From Arachis hypogaea (taxonomy: Eukaryota; Streptophyta; Magnoliopsida; Fabales; Fabaceae), in contig NC_092044.1 of assembly GCF_003086295.3 (NCBI RefSeq), forward strand, positions 4,428,843 through 4,492,842: DNA of 64,000 bases. Reading direction: 5' to 3'. The notes beneath the pieces were generated by a model. That model searched no databases and was not told the origin of the DNA. It saw only the letters and a list, made by a program, of their open reading frames with translations. A program made the translations under genes and the position numbers. Positions 12,641-25,600 of the stretch are shown one piece after another (within the stretch, counting starts at the first letter, position 1; every line of letters begins with the position of its first letter).

Positions 12641-14399
12641 AGCTATCACGTCCCCCCATCAAGCCCAGAATCTCCCACATCCGATTGAAGTTGAAGTGAA
12701 TAGGTAGAAACTTTTTAATCTTTTCACATCTTTATTCATTATTTTCTTTTAATGTCTCTGAATTTATATTTCTCAGTAGATATATCCATGAACTAGGCAG
12801 AGTTATCAAGTCTAATCACAAGCATATGCCAGGTTTTAACTTCATATTTCAAACATTTATGTGGAGAATGGTCCTGCAAGACAATATTTGTATGCGAATA
12901 TTTTTTCCGTGAGTTCTATGGTGCCTTTGTTATATTGTCTAAATTGCCTAACTTCCCTCTTAAAAATAAAAAATAAAATATTTAAGACAAAAAATAAATC
13001 ATATAAAATTTATTAAATATTATTTATTTACTTTTTTTAATAACTTAAGTACAAAGTGATAGACACTATAGCATTCACCTATTTTTTCATACAACTCATA
13101 TACACACTCACACACCTTCTAACACTCCGCTGCCTTTATTGAGACTTGAACCTAGAGATGTAATTTATGAAGCTTACATGTTTGCCACTAGCCTCCTCAC
13201 CACCTGAAACATCTGATAAGATTTAACAGTAAAAGCTACCTAATCTTAGTCAATAATGTTGCTTTGTGATGAAAAGAAAGGTTTTTTCTTTTCTTTTTCT
13301 CCTCTCTTGTTGCTGATTGACAGAGAAAATCATAGGCTTTTTTCCCACTCTGATCCTACTGCCAAATAGAGTGAAGGCCTTAAATCCTAAAAATTATACT
13401 TGTTCCTTTTCTTCTTTTGTGATCTGTGGTGATATATAGCTGAGTTACTGTTAAGGTAAGAAGAGTCAATAAGGTTCTTAAATGCAGTTTTTTATTTTCC
13501 CTTTTTTTTTACTTTCTGTACAAGGAATTGGTAGTGAGTTGGTAGTTTCAATGCAAAAGATATCAATGATAATCATAATAACAATAACCATAATAATAAG
13601 TAATCTTGTGGAAAATTAAATCCTGTAAGGAAGCTAAGTAAGCACATAAAGTAGTTCTATGTTACTGCTGTTTTTGATGAAATTAAGCAAAGTTTTTCAG
13701 AAGAATTAAGTAACCATAATATATAAATAAATAAAAGAAATAAGAGAAATTAATAAACAATGTCATAGTCACTAATTAATTTTGGTGAAACTGAAAGGAT
13801 AAAGCTCTTTTAATCTTAGGTTAGTTAGAAATAAGATTATTGAGTGTATTCAAGTTGTATTATCTGAAATGATACAATATAAAAAGATATTTATAAATGC
13901 TAAAAGAATTATAATAATAAAAACATATTCCTATAATAAATATTCAGATATACTAAATAATACTGTGCACTTTCTTTTTCTGCTTTTCTTTTGTTTGAGA
14001 AGATAAATTAATTTTCAGTTTTCTTCTTCAGTTCCTTCGTCGAATTAGGTCATCATCGCTGGTTCGTTCGTACTCATATCGCATTAGGTCATTATCACTT
14101 TCCAGGTTTATTTGCATTCTTCATATCGCATTACTTTCTCCCGTACTCTTTGTTTTTGGCTTCCATCTGATTAGAAGGTATTTGATTGTTTCTGTCTTTA
14201 TTGACACGTGAAATTTGAGATTTGTTTCTTTGTCGTATGTACCTTTTCAGCTTATTTGTTAATCATTTATCTCGTTTGCAGCTCGCTTATTGAGTGTTGC
14301 CATTGCTTAATGAATTTAATAATTTTTAGGTGGAGTGGATAGAGGTTAAGACCGTTGCCACAATGGGGGCGGAACTAGCCTGCCCGCCACCCCTAGTTT
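12641..14399. other. Intergenic, no gene recognised
   Basis: AT-rich DNA with no open frame worth reporting. A CT-rich stretch at about 13970-14170 (repeated TCGCATTAGGTCAT) could be an old leader or LTR piece, but nothing confirms it. Confidence 0.35.
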
Positions 14400-14568
14400 T
14401 GGCATCATTTCTAATCAAATGGACTATTTCAATTACAATAAAATAGTGTTATGTAATATATTTTGTGATTTTGATTTTTAAATTAATAATATATAATAAA
14501 TTTCAATTTCAATTACAATGAAATAGATCATATATGTATTTTAGTTATAAAATTAATAGTTAATAATA

Positions 14569-14918
14569 GGTTTAATTACTTTGTTAGTCTCTAAAATTTT
14601 ACCAAATTTTTAATTAAGTCCTTATACTTTTTTTTTTCTAATTGAGTCTCTACACTACTTTAATTTTATAATTAAGTCCTTTCTAGTGTAAAAACATTAG
14701 AATTAACTGAATATTTTTTTACAAATTGAAGATATTTGTAATTAAAAACTTAATTAAATATTTGACGGTATGTATTTTGGTAAAAATATTATGTTAACAT
14801 GCAAAAGACATAATTACAAAATTAAAAGTAGTGTAAGGACCCAATTGAAAGAAAAAAAAGTATAAAGATCTAATTAAAAATTTAGTGAAACTATAAAAAC
14901 CAATAGAGTAATTAAACC
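14569..14918. mobile_element. MITE with long TIRs and a 9-bp TSD (MULE-like)
   Basis: It starts GGTTTAATTACTTTGTTAG and ends with the inverse (AGAGTAATTAAACC). The arms pair for over 100 bp. Exact 9-bp repeats TTAATAATA flank it at 14560-14568 and 14919-14927, the duplication size of Mutator-like elements. In unit 2 the same place (about 29140-29160) reads straight through with a single copy of the target, an empty site. Relatives lie at 23695-24034, 33333-33683 and 37617-37915. Confidence 0.85.
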
Positions 14919-15693
14919 TTAATAATAATATATAAACAAATAAAATAGATAAATAAAAAAGAGATAAAAAAAGAAAAACTTTTTTATTTAAAAAAATAAT
15001 TTAATTATAATAAAAGAATCACATGTGATATATTTTAGTTTGATCTTAACAAATCATCTACGACTATGAATATAGAATATTGTTTACTTTATTTCTTTAC
15101 ATATTTAGACAAAAAAAAAAATTAGTTTGAAATTAATAATATAATGGATTTTTGAATCACAAGCTTCTCACATAATATATTTTCTTATCCCTTATTCTCT
15201 AGCAAACACCAATCATCCATGGTACAAGCCAATCAAATATCTGTTGGCCATTATAGATTTATAGTAAAGATAATGAGGTGGATATCGCATGCTACGGAGA
15301 TTGGGATATGCGTGTACTCTACATCTTTCATATTATTGTCATGGGATGCCTATAGATAGTGGTTAGGTAAATGTGCAAAGGCAAATTTTTTGTGAAAGGC
15401 AGAATTAAGTAAAAAGTGGAAATTATAGTTAAATTTGTAAGAAGAGTACCGTGCATTGCTTATTGCTTATGATATATTTTTTAAAAAAAAATCATTATAA
15501 AAAACTAATATACACTCTTTATTCTTTATTGAAAGGTGATCTCACTGTAACATGATCCAATGTGTAATGTCCTAACTTGCATTTTTCCCAGCCATAAGAT
15601 ATTTTAGAGGTATTTTTGAATTTTATATTATCATTTCTCAATCTTGAATTTGACCATTTCCCATATTTCTAAAGGAAAATTCTAAATTAACAT

Positions 15694-17435
15694 GATGATC
15701 AAACATTATTAAAATAGTAATTAAAAATTATTAAATTAATTTATGCTTCAAATATGTTTAATTATTTTTATGTTACATGTAGATTTTGGTGATTGGATTC
15801 AATGCAACTTAAAGTCCAAATATACTAAATAGATTCAGCTTTGTACAAGAAATCCTAACTAATATGTGGCTAAATTATTTTATTAGGCAACTTGAATTGG
15901 GCTAGGAAATTATGGTGCAACCCAAAAATTACTATATTGAAAGACCAACAAAGGCTTGGTCCTAAATTGAAAAAGAGAGAAAGCAAAAGCTGCATGCTTT
16001 CCACGAATACCAACTTCCCTTTTTGAATGGATTTCAAATTCAATTAACTTGTATTAATAGCATTGGAAACATGAAAGAGAAAGTGAGAATTGATTTGATT
16101 GCTTTTAATGAGTTACCCGTTACTAAGTATGGGGAGTGAAAAATTAATTCATTTTAATTTCATTTATCAAATCCATTGAAAGCTTTTTCTCCCTTCTCTC
16201 TCCTTTCTTTCTCTCTTCTTCGGTCATGCCATAGTAAAGAAGAAGAAGTAAGTTATCAGAGGAGAAGTACACTAGTAGTGAAGCTATGAACAAACAAGAA
16301 GCCAAGGTGATGATGACTCTTACAAAAAGAAGATCTACAATATGGTGTGGTTGAGATCCTTACCACAAAAGGTAAGATGTGGTGAGAAAGCTTCAATATC
16401 TCCATACTTAAAAATGGAAGAAATCCAATTCGGTCAAAGAAGAAGATCCTTGGGATATGGCTGGTCTCTACTTTTGTTCATCCATCACAGGAGGTAGCTA
16501 CTGTAGCTACGTGAGGAGGAAGGTAGAAAATAGAGCAGATGGAGCTGTCAAGGATTAAGCATTCATCAAGGGTTAGAAATTTTTCTTGGGGACCAAGTCA
16601 AGATGGAAGGCTCAAATTGATGAAGTTTGATGAGATGGGATGAGAGTGAGGTAATTGCATGTTGGATTTTGCATTCGGTTTCTCTTCTCTCTGTCTGAAC
16701 CGGTTTTGATTTTGAAAAAGAAGAAGTTGGTTCGGTTGAACTGTTTTAGCTTTGGAGGCTTCCCCTTCTATAATAAGAGTGAACAGCCAAGGCTTGAAGT
16801 AAGAAAAAAAATGAGTGTAAAGCACAGAGTTCTCATAGCTACCCAAGCTAACAGAAGTTCTAATCCTTTAATGTGTTTCATGTTGTATTTTTCTGTTTAG
16901 TTTTGTCTGTCTTGAGTCTCATGGTGAAAAAGGCAAACAGTGTGAGGTTTGTAAGAAAAAGCCAGTGAGCGAAAAAAGACAGAGGATACAAAATTAAAAG
17001 AAAAAGCCATAGGTGTCTTAGAGGTCCTTTGTACATCTATGTGTTGTGTATCATGATTCTGTGAAAATTTCCTTACAAATTGGGTTAGCACTTAGTAGTT
17101 GAAAGGTTGGTAGGTGACCAAGTCAAGTTCAGGATTGGGGATAGATTTTGGACTTGTCCTGGATAGAAAGGTAGTTCCTAGGGAGAATTGGTGTCTGTAA
17201 TCAGATTGATTATAGTGAAATTCCATCATTATTGTGATGGAGACTGGACGTAGACTGCACTGCACTTAGCAACTGAATCAGGATACTTCTTGATGTGATT
17301 CTCTCTTTCTCTTCTACTCCATTTCAGTTTCTGTTGATAAGGAGATAAAAAATCGAAAAATATCTCCTGACTGCGTACAAGACAAAAAAAGGGGCTAAGA
17401 TTTAACCCCTTTCTTTTAGCCACTGATTACCATCA
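15694..17435. mobile_element. Unit-1-specific insertion, candidate solo LTR
   Basis: Unit 2 runs from TTTCTAAAG directly into TTTTATGTCTCTTATTG (about 30445). Unit 1 has about 1.75 kb inserted there, resuming with TAAAGTTTTATCTCTC at 17436. The insert edges TGATGATC and TACCATCA form a TG..CA inverted terminus, as in an LTR. There is no coding capacity beyond shadow frames. The left border is uncertain because 19 extra bases precede TGATG and the TSD is imperfect, so the solo-LTR label is an inference. Confidence 0.45.
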
Positions 17436-17747
17436 TAAAGTTTTATCTCTCTTTTTTTGTGACTGTTTTATCTCTCTTATTGTATTCAAGGAACAATGAG
17501 TGGATGCCTATGATATCTTTGGAATCTAGTTTATGCAGAGGTCATGGAAGCCATTATTAATTGATTAAAACGAAGATTAAATGTGAATTCTCTACCGCTG
17601 AAGTGAAGATATGAAGAATGCAAGTGGAAGAGAATAATGGTTATAAAAATGAAGATGAAGGAGTAGAACTTTTCTTAAAGAGAATAAAGAAAGTACTTTT
17701 TTTCTTCAACTAAGTGATGAAAATGGATGAAGAATGGCTACTAAAAG

Positions 17748-17749
<2 letters not shown>

Positions 17750-17802
<53 letters not shown>
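17750..17802. repeat. (TAA)n microsatellite
   Basis: About seventeen uninterrupted TAA units lie in unit 1. Unit 2 lacks the tract. It is likely length-polymorphic. Confidence 0.95.
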
Positions 17803-17807
<5 letters not shown>

Positions 17808-18239
17808 TGACTAGCGATCAGAGAATTATTTTTCATCCTTGCACTAATTTGGGGCTTTTTGCTTTTTAAGATTCACATCGAGCTGACATTGATAATATAA
17901 AAAATTAACATATGAATATTATATTTCCATTCAAGCATTGAAGATTGAGTATAGAAGACTTGATTAGTAACAATTCGGACTAAATTTGGATACAAATCTC
18001 ATGATTGAGTTCAAAATCGGTGTCTCTGGAATCCAACACTATCTTCTACTGTGATTTGTGATAATATCAGTACTATATTTTTTAGCAGTTAATTCAATTT
18101 TATGTAACAAAATCAAACACTTTGAGTTTGACTTACACTTTGTTAGACAATAAGTAGTCAATCAACAAAAATTACATAGATTTTTTTAATTGGAAGGCAA
18201 ATTTGTTAAATGATTTTTAGCTGTTAGAATATTCGGGGG

Positions 18240-19223
18240 TTGAGGGAAAATGGCAAATTAAGTATGATAAAATCTTTAAAGAACTGTTATAAGCTCAACA
18301 TGTTAGGTTTGATTGAAGCTAAGAGGCAGGTTTTTACTAAATTTGATGTTGCAAGAATACGGGATTCTAGGTCTGTGGGATGGGAGTATGTGGAGTCAGC
18401 AGGGGCTTCGAGGGGTTTGTTGCTAATTTGGGATGATGAGGTGTTCAAAGCCAACAACTGTTATAAAGGGGAGGGATGGTTGTGCATTGAAGGAGTGATG
18501 ACGAAAAATAATTTTAATTGTGCTTTTTGTTTGGTATATGGGGCGCATGAGAGAGAGGAGAAGCGGGTTGTCTGGGAGGAGTTGAGTTATATTGCGGGTC
18601 TATGTCAGGTGCCTTTCTGCTTCTTCGGGGACTTCAATGAGATTTTTCATATCAAAGAGCGTAAAGGGACTAGTAGTTTACCGGTGTCAGCAGAAGAGTT
18701 TAGAATTTGGGTACATGATATGCAATTGATGGACTTGTCTCTGAATGATAGGAAGTTCACGTGGTTCAGGAGTCGATCTTGCAGTCGGATTGATCGGGTC
18801 TTGGTTAATATAGAGTGGATTGAGGAATTTCCTGATGTTCGACTAAAAGGTGGGCCTAGAGGGCTGTCAGACCACTGTCCATTGATTGTGGAGGATAAGA
18901 GGGTTGGGGATGGCACCCGACCTTTCAAAAGTCTAGATTCCTGGTTTACGCATGAGGGTTTCCTGAGCATGGTTAAAAATGAATGGAGAAATTTGGGAGA
19001 TGCGCAGTTCACTAGTAAGTTGAAGGCTTTGACGGGTCCGCTACGACTATGGCACAAGAACAATTTTGAGGATATGGATAAGAGACTGAAGATGCTTGAG
19101 GAGGAGATTAAGAAACTGGATAATATGGTTAGTGAAGGTATCTATGAAGGTACGGCGGAGGCTAGAAGGAAGGCGTTGTTGAGATATTGCCAGAAGTGGT
19201 ATGTTAGGAAGGAGCTACACTGA
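18240..19223 (+). pseudogene. LINE endonuclease domain (ORF2, N-terminal part)
   Basis: 327 codons of apurinic-endonuclease-like sequence. Visible motifs are the catalytic Glu region (LGLIEAKR), FFGDFNEI near residue 137, SRIDRVLVN near residue 183 and GLSDHCPLIV near residue 208 (the SDH motif). The frame ends at TGA 19221-19223. The reading continues in the same frame after this stop and after another at 19341-19343, so these are nonsense changes and not the natural end of ORF2. Confidence 0.88.
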
Positions 19224-19343
19224 AAGCAGATGTCGAGGTCTCAACATACTAAGTACATGGATAAAAATACTAGATACTTCCATAATATTGCCTCGACCAG
19301 AAGACAAAATAACAGGATTGATGCTCTGATGATCCATGGCTAG

Positions 19344-21820
19344 TTAGTGAGGAATCAAACAAGAATAAAAGTTGCAATTAGAGGCTTTTATAAGGACCTG
19401 TATCGGCAGGAAGTTGTTATGAGGATCAGATTTCGGGATGGATTGGTAAGACAGATTGATGGAGCAGAGGCTGTAGCTTTGGAGGTGATGCCGTCTGTGG
19501 AGGAAATTAGGGAGGCTGTTTGGGACTGTGAATCATCTAAAGCCCCGGGCAGTGATGGGTACAATCTGAACTTCATCAAACGATGCTGGGAGGATATTGG
19601 TCAGGAGTTCACTGCAGTGGTGATAGGGTTCTTCCAAAGTGCTAAGCAACCAAACGATGCAAATGTCACGTGGGTGACGCTAGCTCCGAAGTTTGTGGGT
19701 GCTAAAGAGATCAAGAATTTCCGACCGATTAGTGTGGTGGAATGTGTGTATAAGGTAATCTCCAAGGTCTTAGTGCGGAGAATGAAAACAGTAATGCCAG
19801 AGCTGGTAGGAGAGACACAGAGTACTTTTGTTAAGGGTAGGAAGATACATGACGACATCCTCATTGCTTGTGAGACGGTTCACTGGCTCAAGTCGAGGAG
19901 AAAGAAGGCGGCAATCATAAAGCTAGAATTTTAGAAAGCCTACGATAGAGTTAGATGGAGATTTGTGGATATTGTGCTTCAGAAGATGGGATTTGGTCAA
20001 AAGTGGAGGAATTGGGTGAAAGAGTGTGTCAGTACGGCATCTATGTCTGTCTTGGTGAATGGTTCACCGTCCAAGGCGTTTAAAATGGAGAGGGGATTAA
20101 GACAAGGGGATCCACTATCTCCTCTGCTGTTTGTGCTTATGGTTGATGTGTTGCATCGAATGTTGGGGGAGGCTGTAAGAAATGGGCGCATTGCTCCGTT
20201 GCTGGTCGGGAGAGATTATATTAAATTGTCTCATCTCCAGTTTGCAGATGATACTATCTTGTTTTGCCCTCCGGAGACAGAAACAATTGCGAACTACAAG
20301 AGGTTGCTGCGTTGCTTTGAGTTGATGTCTGAGCTAAGCATCAATTTTGATAAGTCGAATTTGATCCCAATCAATTGTGAGCAGGAGTGGGTGGAGCATG
20401 TGTGTGGTCTTTTGAGGTGTAAACAAGCGGCGCTTCCTATTAGATGCCTCGGTATCTCTTTAGGAGCGAATCCTTGGCTGGTAAAGACTTAGAAGCCGAT
20501 CATAGACAAGGTGGAAGAGAAGCTCGGCTTGTGGAAGGCAAAGGTCTTAAACAAATCAGGTAAGCTAGTTCTCATTAAATCGGTCTTGAACAGCTTACCG
20601 ATTTATTACCTTAGCCTGTATAAGATGTTGAAGGCGGTCGCTAACAAGCTGATTGCACTTCAGAGGAGTTTTCTGTGGTGTAAAGAGGATGGCAACTGTG
20701 GTATGCCCCTGCTAAAGTGGGAAGTGGTCCAGGCTCCAAAATAGGCTGGAGGATTAGGGGTCGACGATGCAGTAATAAGGAACACACTGCTGTTGTTCAA
20801 GTGGTTGTGGCGTTTCTCAAAGGAGGAGTGCCCGCTATGGAAGAAGGTTATATGTTCGTGTAATAATCTGGCTCCTAATATTATGCTTTCTAGTCAGACT
20901 CTTCCTGTAAAGAGGGCCCATGAAAAGACATTTGTCAGTTGAATATAGCAGAACAACAGGTGAAAGAAAAACTTATTAGTGGCCTAGCGATGGAAGTAGG
21001 GAATGGAAGATGGACGTGGTTTTGGGTAGATAATTAGGTGCAAGGTGGTCCTCTGAAAGCCAGCTTTCCAAGACTCTTCTCTATTTCAAACCAACAAGGA
21101 TCAGTGATAAGGGACTGTGGGTTCTGGGATGGGATAGAATGGATTTGGAATTTTCATTGGAGGACAGAGTTGTTCCAATGGGAGTTGGAATTGGTTCATC
21201 AACTCCATGAAAGGTTAAGGCCAGTGAAGCTATCCACTGGCAGAGAGGATAATATTATGTAAAAATTTGATGATAAAGGTATTTTTTTTACTAACTCTTT
21301 CTTGCAGGTGTTGCAATCGGAGACTCTCTCGAAAGAGATTATGAACTACAGTTTCACTAGATCAATTTGGGGAGGGTTAGTACCTCCGAGAATTGAGCTT
21401 TTTGCCTGGTTTGTTCTGATTGGCAGGGTAAATACTAAAGAAAGGTTGAGCAGACGAGGCGTGCTTCATCAGAATGACAGTTTTTGTGCCCTGTGTAAAA
21501 AAGAAACAAAATATGTGCACCATTTGTTTCTTTTATGTGAGTTTACGTGGCAGGTATGGTGTGTCTGGCTCAGACATTTAGATAAACCGTGGGTGGTCCC
21601 AGAAACCATGAAAGGACTGTTTGAGAGTTGGACTGGCATGCATACCAAAAAGAAGGAGAAGCAGCTGTTGTTGGTTGGTTTCTTTGCGGTGATCTGGAAT
21701 ATCTGGATTGAGAGAAATGATAGAATCTTCAACAACAAGGAAGCAGGTGTTGAGGACATACAAGAAAGGACGTTTTTGAGCTACAAGGAGTGGTCTGGTA
21801 TTGATCCTTTTGGTTGTTGA
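19344..21820 (+). pseudogene. LINE reverse transcriptase and zf-RVT region (ORF2, C-terminal part)
   Basis: Reverse transcriptase motifs run in order: SSKAPGSDGYN, KNFRPISVV, KAYDRVRW (first catalytic Asp), GLRQGDPLSPLLF and FADDTILFC (catalytic Asp pair). A zf-RVT-like segment follows at 21302-21820 (SIWGGLVPPRIELFAW, then CALC and HHLFLLC). In-frame TAG stops lie at about 19932, 20490 and 20742, in places where the family normally has Gln or Trp. A more damaged stretch spans 20930-21300. Confidence 0.88.
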
Positions 21821-22629
21821 TGGCTCTGTCGAAAATGACGGGTGTTCATCTATTTAGGTTTTATTTGTTTCTATTTTGTTTATTTTCTTGCTGCTCCACT
21901 CCAATGTGTTGAGCTTTTTTTATTTTAAAAAATAAAAAAAGAGGGTAATAATGAAGGTAACAATGACATAGAGAAGACTAAGGAGAATGGCTAATAGAAT
22001 CTAAATTGGTTAGTTGGTCGTATGCCTTAAGCGTCAAGTAACATAATTAGTTACAAGTTTATTCTGTTCGGGTGCACAAGAGTGCTGTATAAAGTGATGT
22101 TGTGCTTGCTGTAACAACTCACTCTTACTTCTAATAATAGATTTCTATTCTTGCTTCACTGTCTCTACATTGTTGCTCTGTTCATTCATAAGTTCTTTGC
22201 TCAAACTTTTGATAGAAATAATATTATGATATATTATCAGAACTTCTATTAATTAAAGATTAAATGTTCAAATCTTGGTGAATATATTATAATCATACCC
22301 AAAAGTTACTATTAAATAGTTGGGTAAATATATAATAACTAAAATTCAATAATTTGGCGAAATCAAATGCCTTAGTATTCTTCCTATTGAATTTCTCAAT
22401 TAACTTCTTTATTCACTTTTGGTTTCCTATATTTAATGGGAAAAACTATTAAAGAAGAATAGTGCTGCATACTTTATTATTTAGGACATGTATAAATAAG
22501 TTATATAACAATCCATCATAGCTAATATCTATATTTCCATGCATAGACTCACATAGTCACGTTAGCTAATTCGTAGTAATGTGTGCGTAGCCTCTTTTTT
22601 TTTTTTTTTTTTTTAACTCTAGCTATGTG

Positions 22630-25600
22630 TCATGGTAGATGTTTTGGATGCAAATACATGAAAGTTTCCCAGTCAACTTCTGAATGCCTCACTTCATGTT
22701 CATCATCCTCATATTTATCTGTTAACATTTTATTATTGTGTTAGTTAGAGAACCCAAACCCATGTATATATTTTTTTGAGGATATAATAATAACAAATTT
22801 AGTTTTTTTCGACAAGAAATATTTTTAATTAGAATAAAATTATGATTTTAATAAAAAGTTCACTTATCAAGCACTTTAGTGCAAAGAGGAGTGCTAGGTT
22901 TTATGATTTAATTTGTAACCATTAATTAGTTATTATTAATATTTTTAATAGTATAAAATTATATATAATATTATAATTTTTTTTTGCTGATTAAATATTG
23001 ATCAGATTTTAATAAAAGTGTTAGTCCCTAGACTTTCTCTAGTACAAATAACTAAATGAAGGACATGATAGAGAACGATAAAAGAAAAATAAAATTAGTG
23101 AACTAATAGGAAAATATATAGACAAGATAGTCTTTATATCTACGTATATATTAATGCACTCTTTTATAGTTAAATGTGTGTAATAATCACAAATATAAGA
23201 TTAGTTAAGATGGTAAGATTCTTACATTCTTTTTTTTTTGGTGATTAGATTTTTACATTCTAATTAGACGTTTTTGGTTCGTGTTTAAAAAATAACAAAA
23301 GATATCTTTTATAAATTATTTTTGGTGAAAATTTAGGTGCAGTTAAATTTACGTAAAATTGATAACGTTAGATAAAAATTTAGTCAAATTAGTAAATTAT
23401 TTAACTGTTCTTAATTATTAATAACTTCAAGTGAAGTTGACTATACCTGAATTTTCATCATTACATTTATGTAGGTTTTAAATTTTAGATGTGCAATTTT
23501 TTATTTATTGAATGTGAGAAATTTTTTGTTGTTGATTGGTTATTAATTAGTTAATATTTGTTATATCTCTAACAAAATTGTACATATATATTTTAGAAAT
23601 TCACTTCCTTAGTTTTTAGAGTATATGAGGATTGAGCTTCCTCCTCAATTATAAAAAAAAAAAAGTTATAATTGAAAAACGTTTGTTTTTAGCAGGTTTA
23701 ATTATTCTTATAGTTTTATCAAATTTGCAATTAGATAGATTTTTATATTCTTTTAATTAAATTCTTACACTAATTTAATTTTATAATTAGGTTCTTCTTA
23801 GAGTTAATTGACTATTTTTTTTCGCAAATTGAAGATATTATTCACAATTAAGAATCTAATTAAATCTTTGATGACATATTTTTTGAGAGAAATATTTTTT
23901 TATTGTTAATATTTTTTACATAAAAATAACTTAATTACAAAATTAAAAATAGTATAAGGACCTAATTAAAAAAAATTATAAAAATTTCTTTACAAATTTA
24001 ATAAAATTATAAGGACCATAAGAATAATTAAACCTTTTTAACATGAAATTATACTTTCAAATTTTATATAATAAAGAAGCTACAGGAGAAAAAGAAAAGA
24101 TAAAAATAAAGTTTTAATAAATATATTAGAATGTCTCACCAATAAAATCTACCATGCTTAAGGCTTGATGGGTACGTAGCTGAATGAGTATAGTGATTTC
24201 TTTTAGTTGAAGGCATCAAAGAAAAAATAGAAGGTTGATATTCATGTTTTTTTTTTTTTTAACTTTTCGTAGCCTACGAGGATGACGACGACGACGGGGA
24301 GATGGCGAGGCAGAGACGGAGGCGAAATTAGTATAGTTGGAATCGGAGAAGAATGTTCTGGATTTGGATATGGAACTGTCGGAATTGGTTCAATTTCCAT
24401 TGGATACACCATTATTCCTCCTTGATAGTAGTAACTGGGATCATCTCTAACTAAAGGAGTAATAAAGAAGGAATAAACCATGGAATGTCCTTGGAATGAT
24501 CATTAATTATTTTAAGAAGCAACCAAGATTATTTGGAAATTCACCATACCTACATATGCAGGGTCATGTCTTTGTCCTCTTTCCAAATCCTTCAACAATG
24601 TTGGATGCTTGAAAAAATTGTTTCCGACATCCTTGTCAAAGTATTCTACCCCTACATTTACATAAATTAAGGGGCTAAAAACAGAGAATGAACAAATAAA
24701 ACTAGTACCTAGTAAAGCAAAGATATTATATATATATGAATTTAATTTTTATATACTGTTAATATAAAAAAAGTTTATATAATTGTATATTTTTAAATTA
24801 ACAAAAGTAATTATCTTTTAAATTTATTATCTAAACATATGAATTTAATTGGAATCGTATAAAATTTTTTTACATCTTCAATACATCAAAATTAAACTCT
24901 CTGCATATATATGTTACCTATAATAAGCAACATTCTAAGATGAAGTTATACTTGTAATATTAAAGGGCTATGGCAGAAAGAAAACAAGTTTTAAATATTA
25001 GAATTTCTTACCAATAGTATCTTGCATGCTTATTAAGGCAGGAGGGGTAGATGTATGAGTATAGTGATTGCTTGTAGTTGAAGGCACCAGAAAAGGAATA
25101 TAAGGTTGATAATCATAATAAGGATAGTAGCCAACTAGGTGAGACGTATACATAGGGTTTTTCTTAATCCCTTGAAAGGCATTAGAATGGTAACCCAACA
25201 AATCAGTATGATAAGGTAGCAAATTAGGACGAGGAGGTGGACCAGGACGCCGCCGAGGAGGTGGACCACGCCGCCGCCGAGGAGGCGGCCAATCGGGAGG
25301 CGGTGGTGGGGGGCGCGGCGGAGGTGAACCCGGAGTCGGCACAGGAATTGGTTTTAATCCCATTGGATATACCATGAATCCGCCTTAGTGATAAATGAGA
25401 TAATAGTTAACTAAATGAGTATGATGAAAAATTAACAACTAAAAATTAAATTTAATGTCAAAGTAATAAGAAGGGTTAAAAATAGAAATTTCTTTTTTTT
25501 TTTTCAAAAGAAAGAGAAGTATTTGATAAAAAAAAATAATAAAAAATAATCTAAATTTATCTTATTTAATATTTATTAATTATTATTAAAATTAATAAAT

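Larger units (their letters stand above)
18215..21941 (+). mobile_element. 5'-truncated L1-type LINE retrotransposon
   Basis: The element holds, in order, an AP-endonuclease domain, reverse transcriptase and a C-terminal zf-RVT region, then a short 3' end with A-rich tracts at 21918-21941. It begins inside the first conserved endonuclease motif (NIRGL), as expected for 5' truncation during target-primed integration. It sits in unit 1 between sequences that are contiguous in unit 2 at about 31045. No clean target duplication remains. Multiple stops show it is dead. Confidence 0.9.

Noticed and set aside
18647..19864. Antisense open frames of 63-138 codons opposite the LINE
   Set aside because: Shadows of the LINE coding strand, whose endonuclease and reverse transcriptase motifs are unmistakable.
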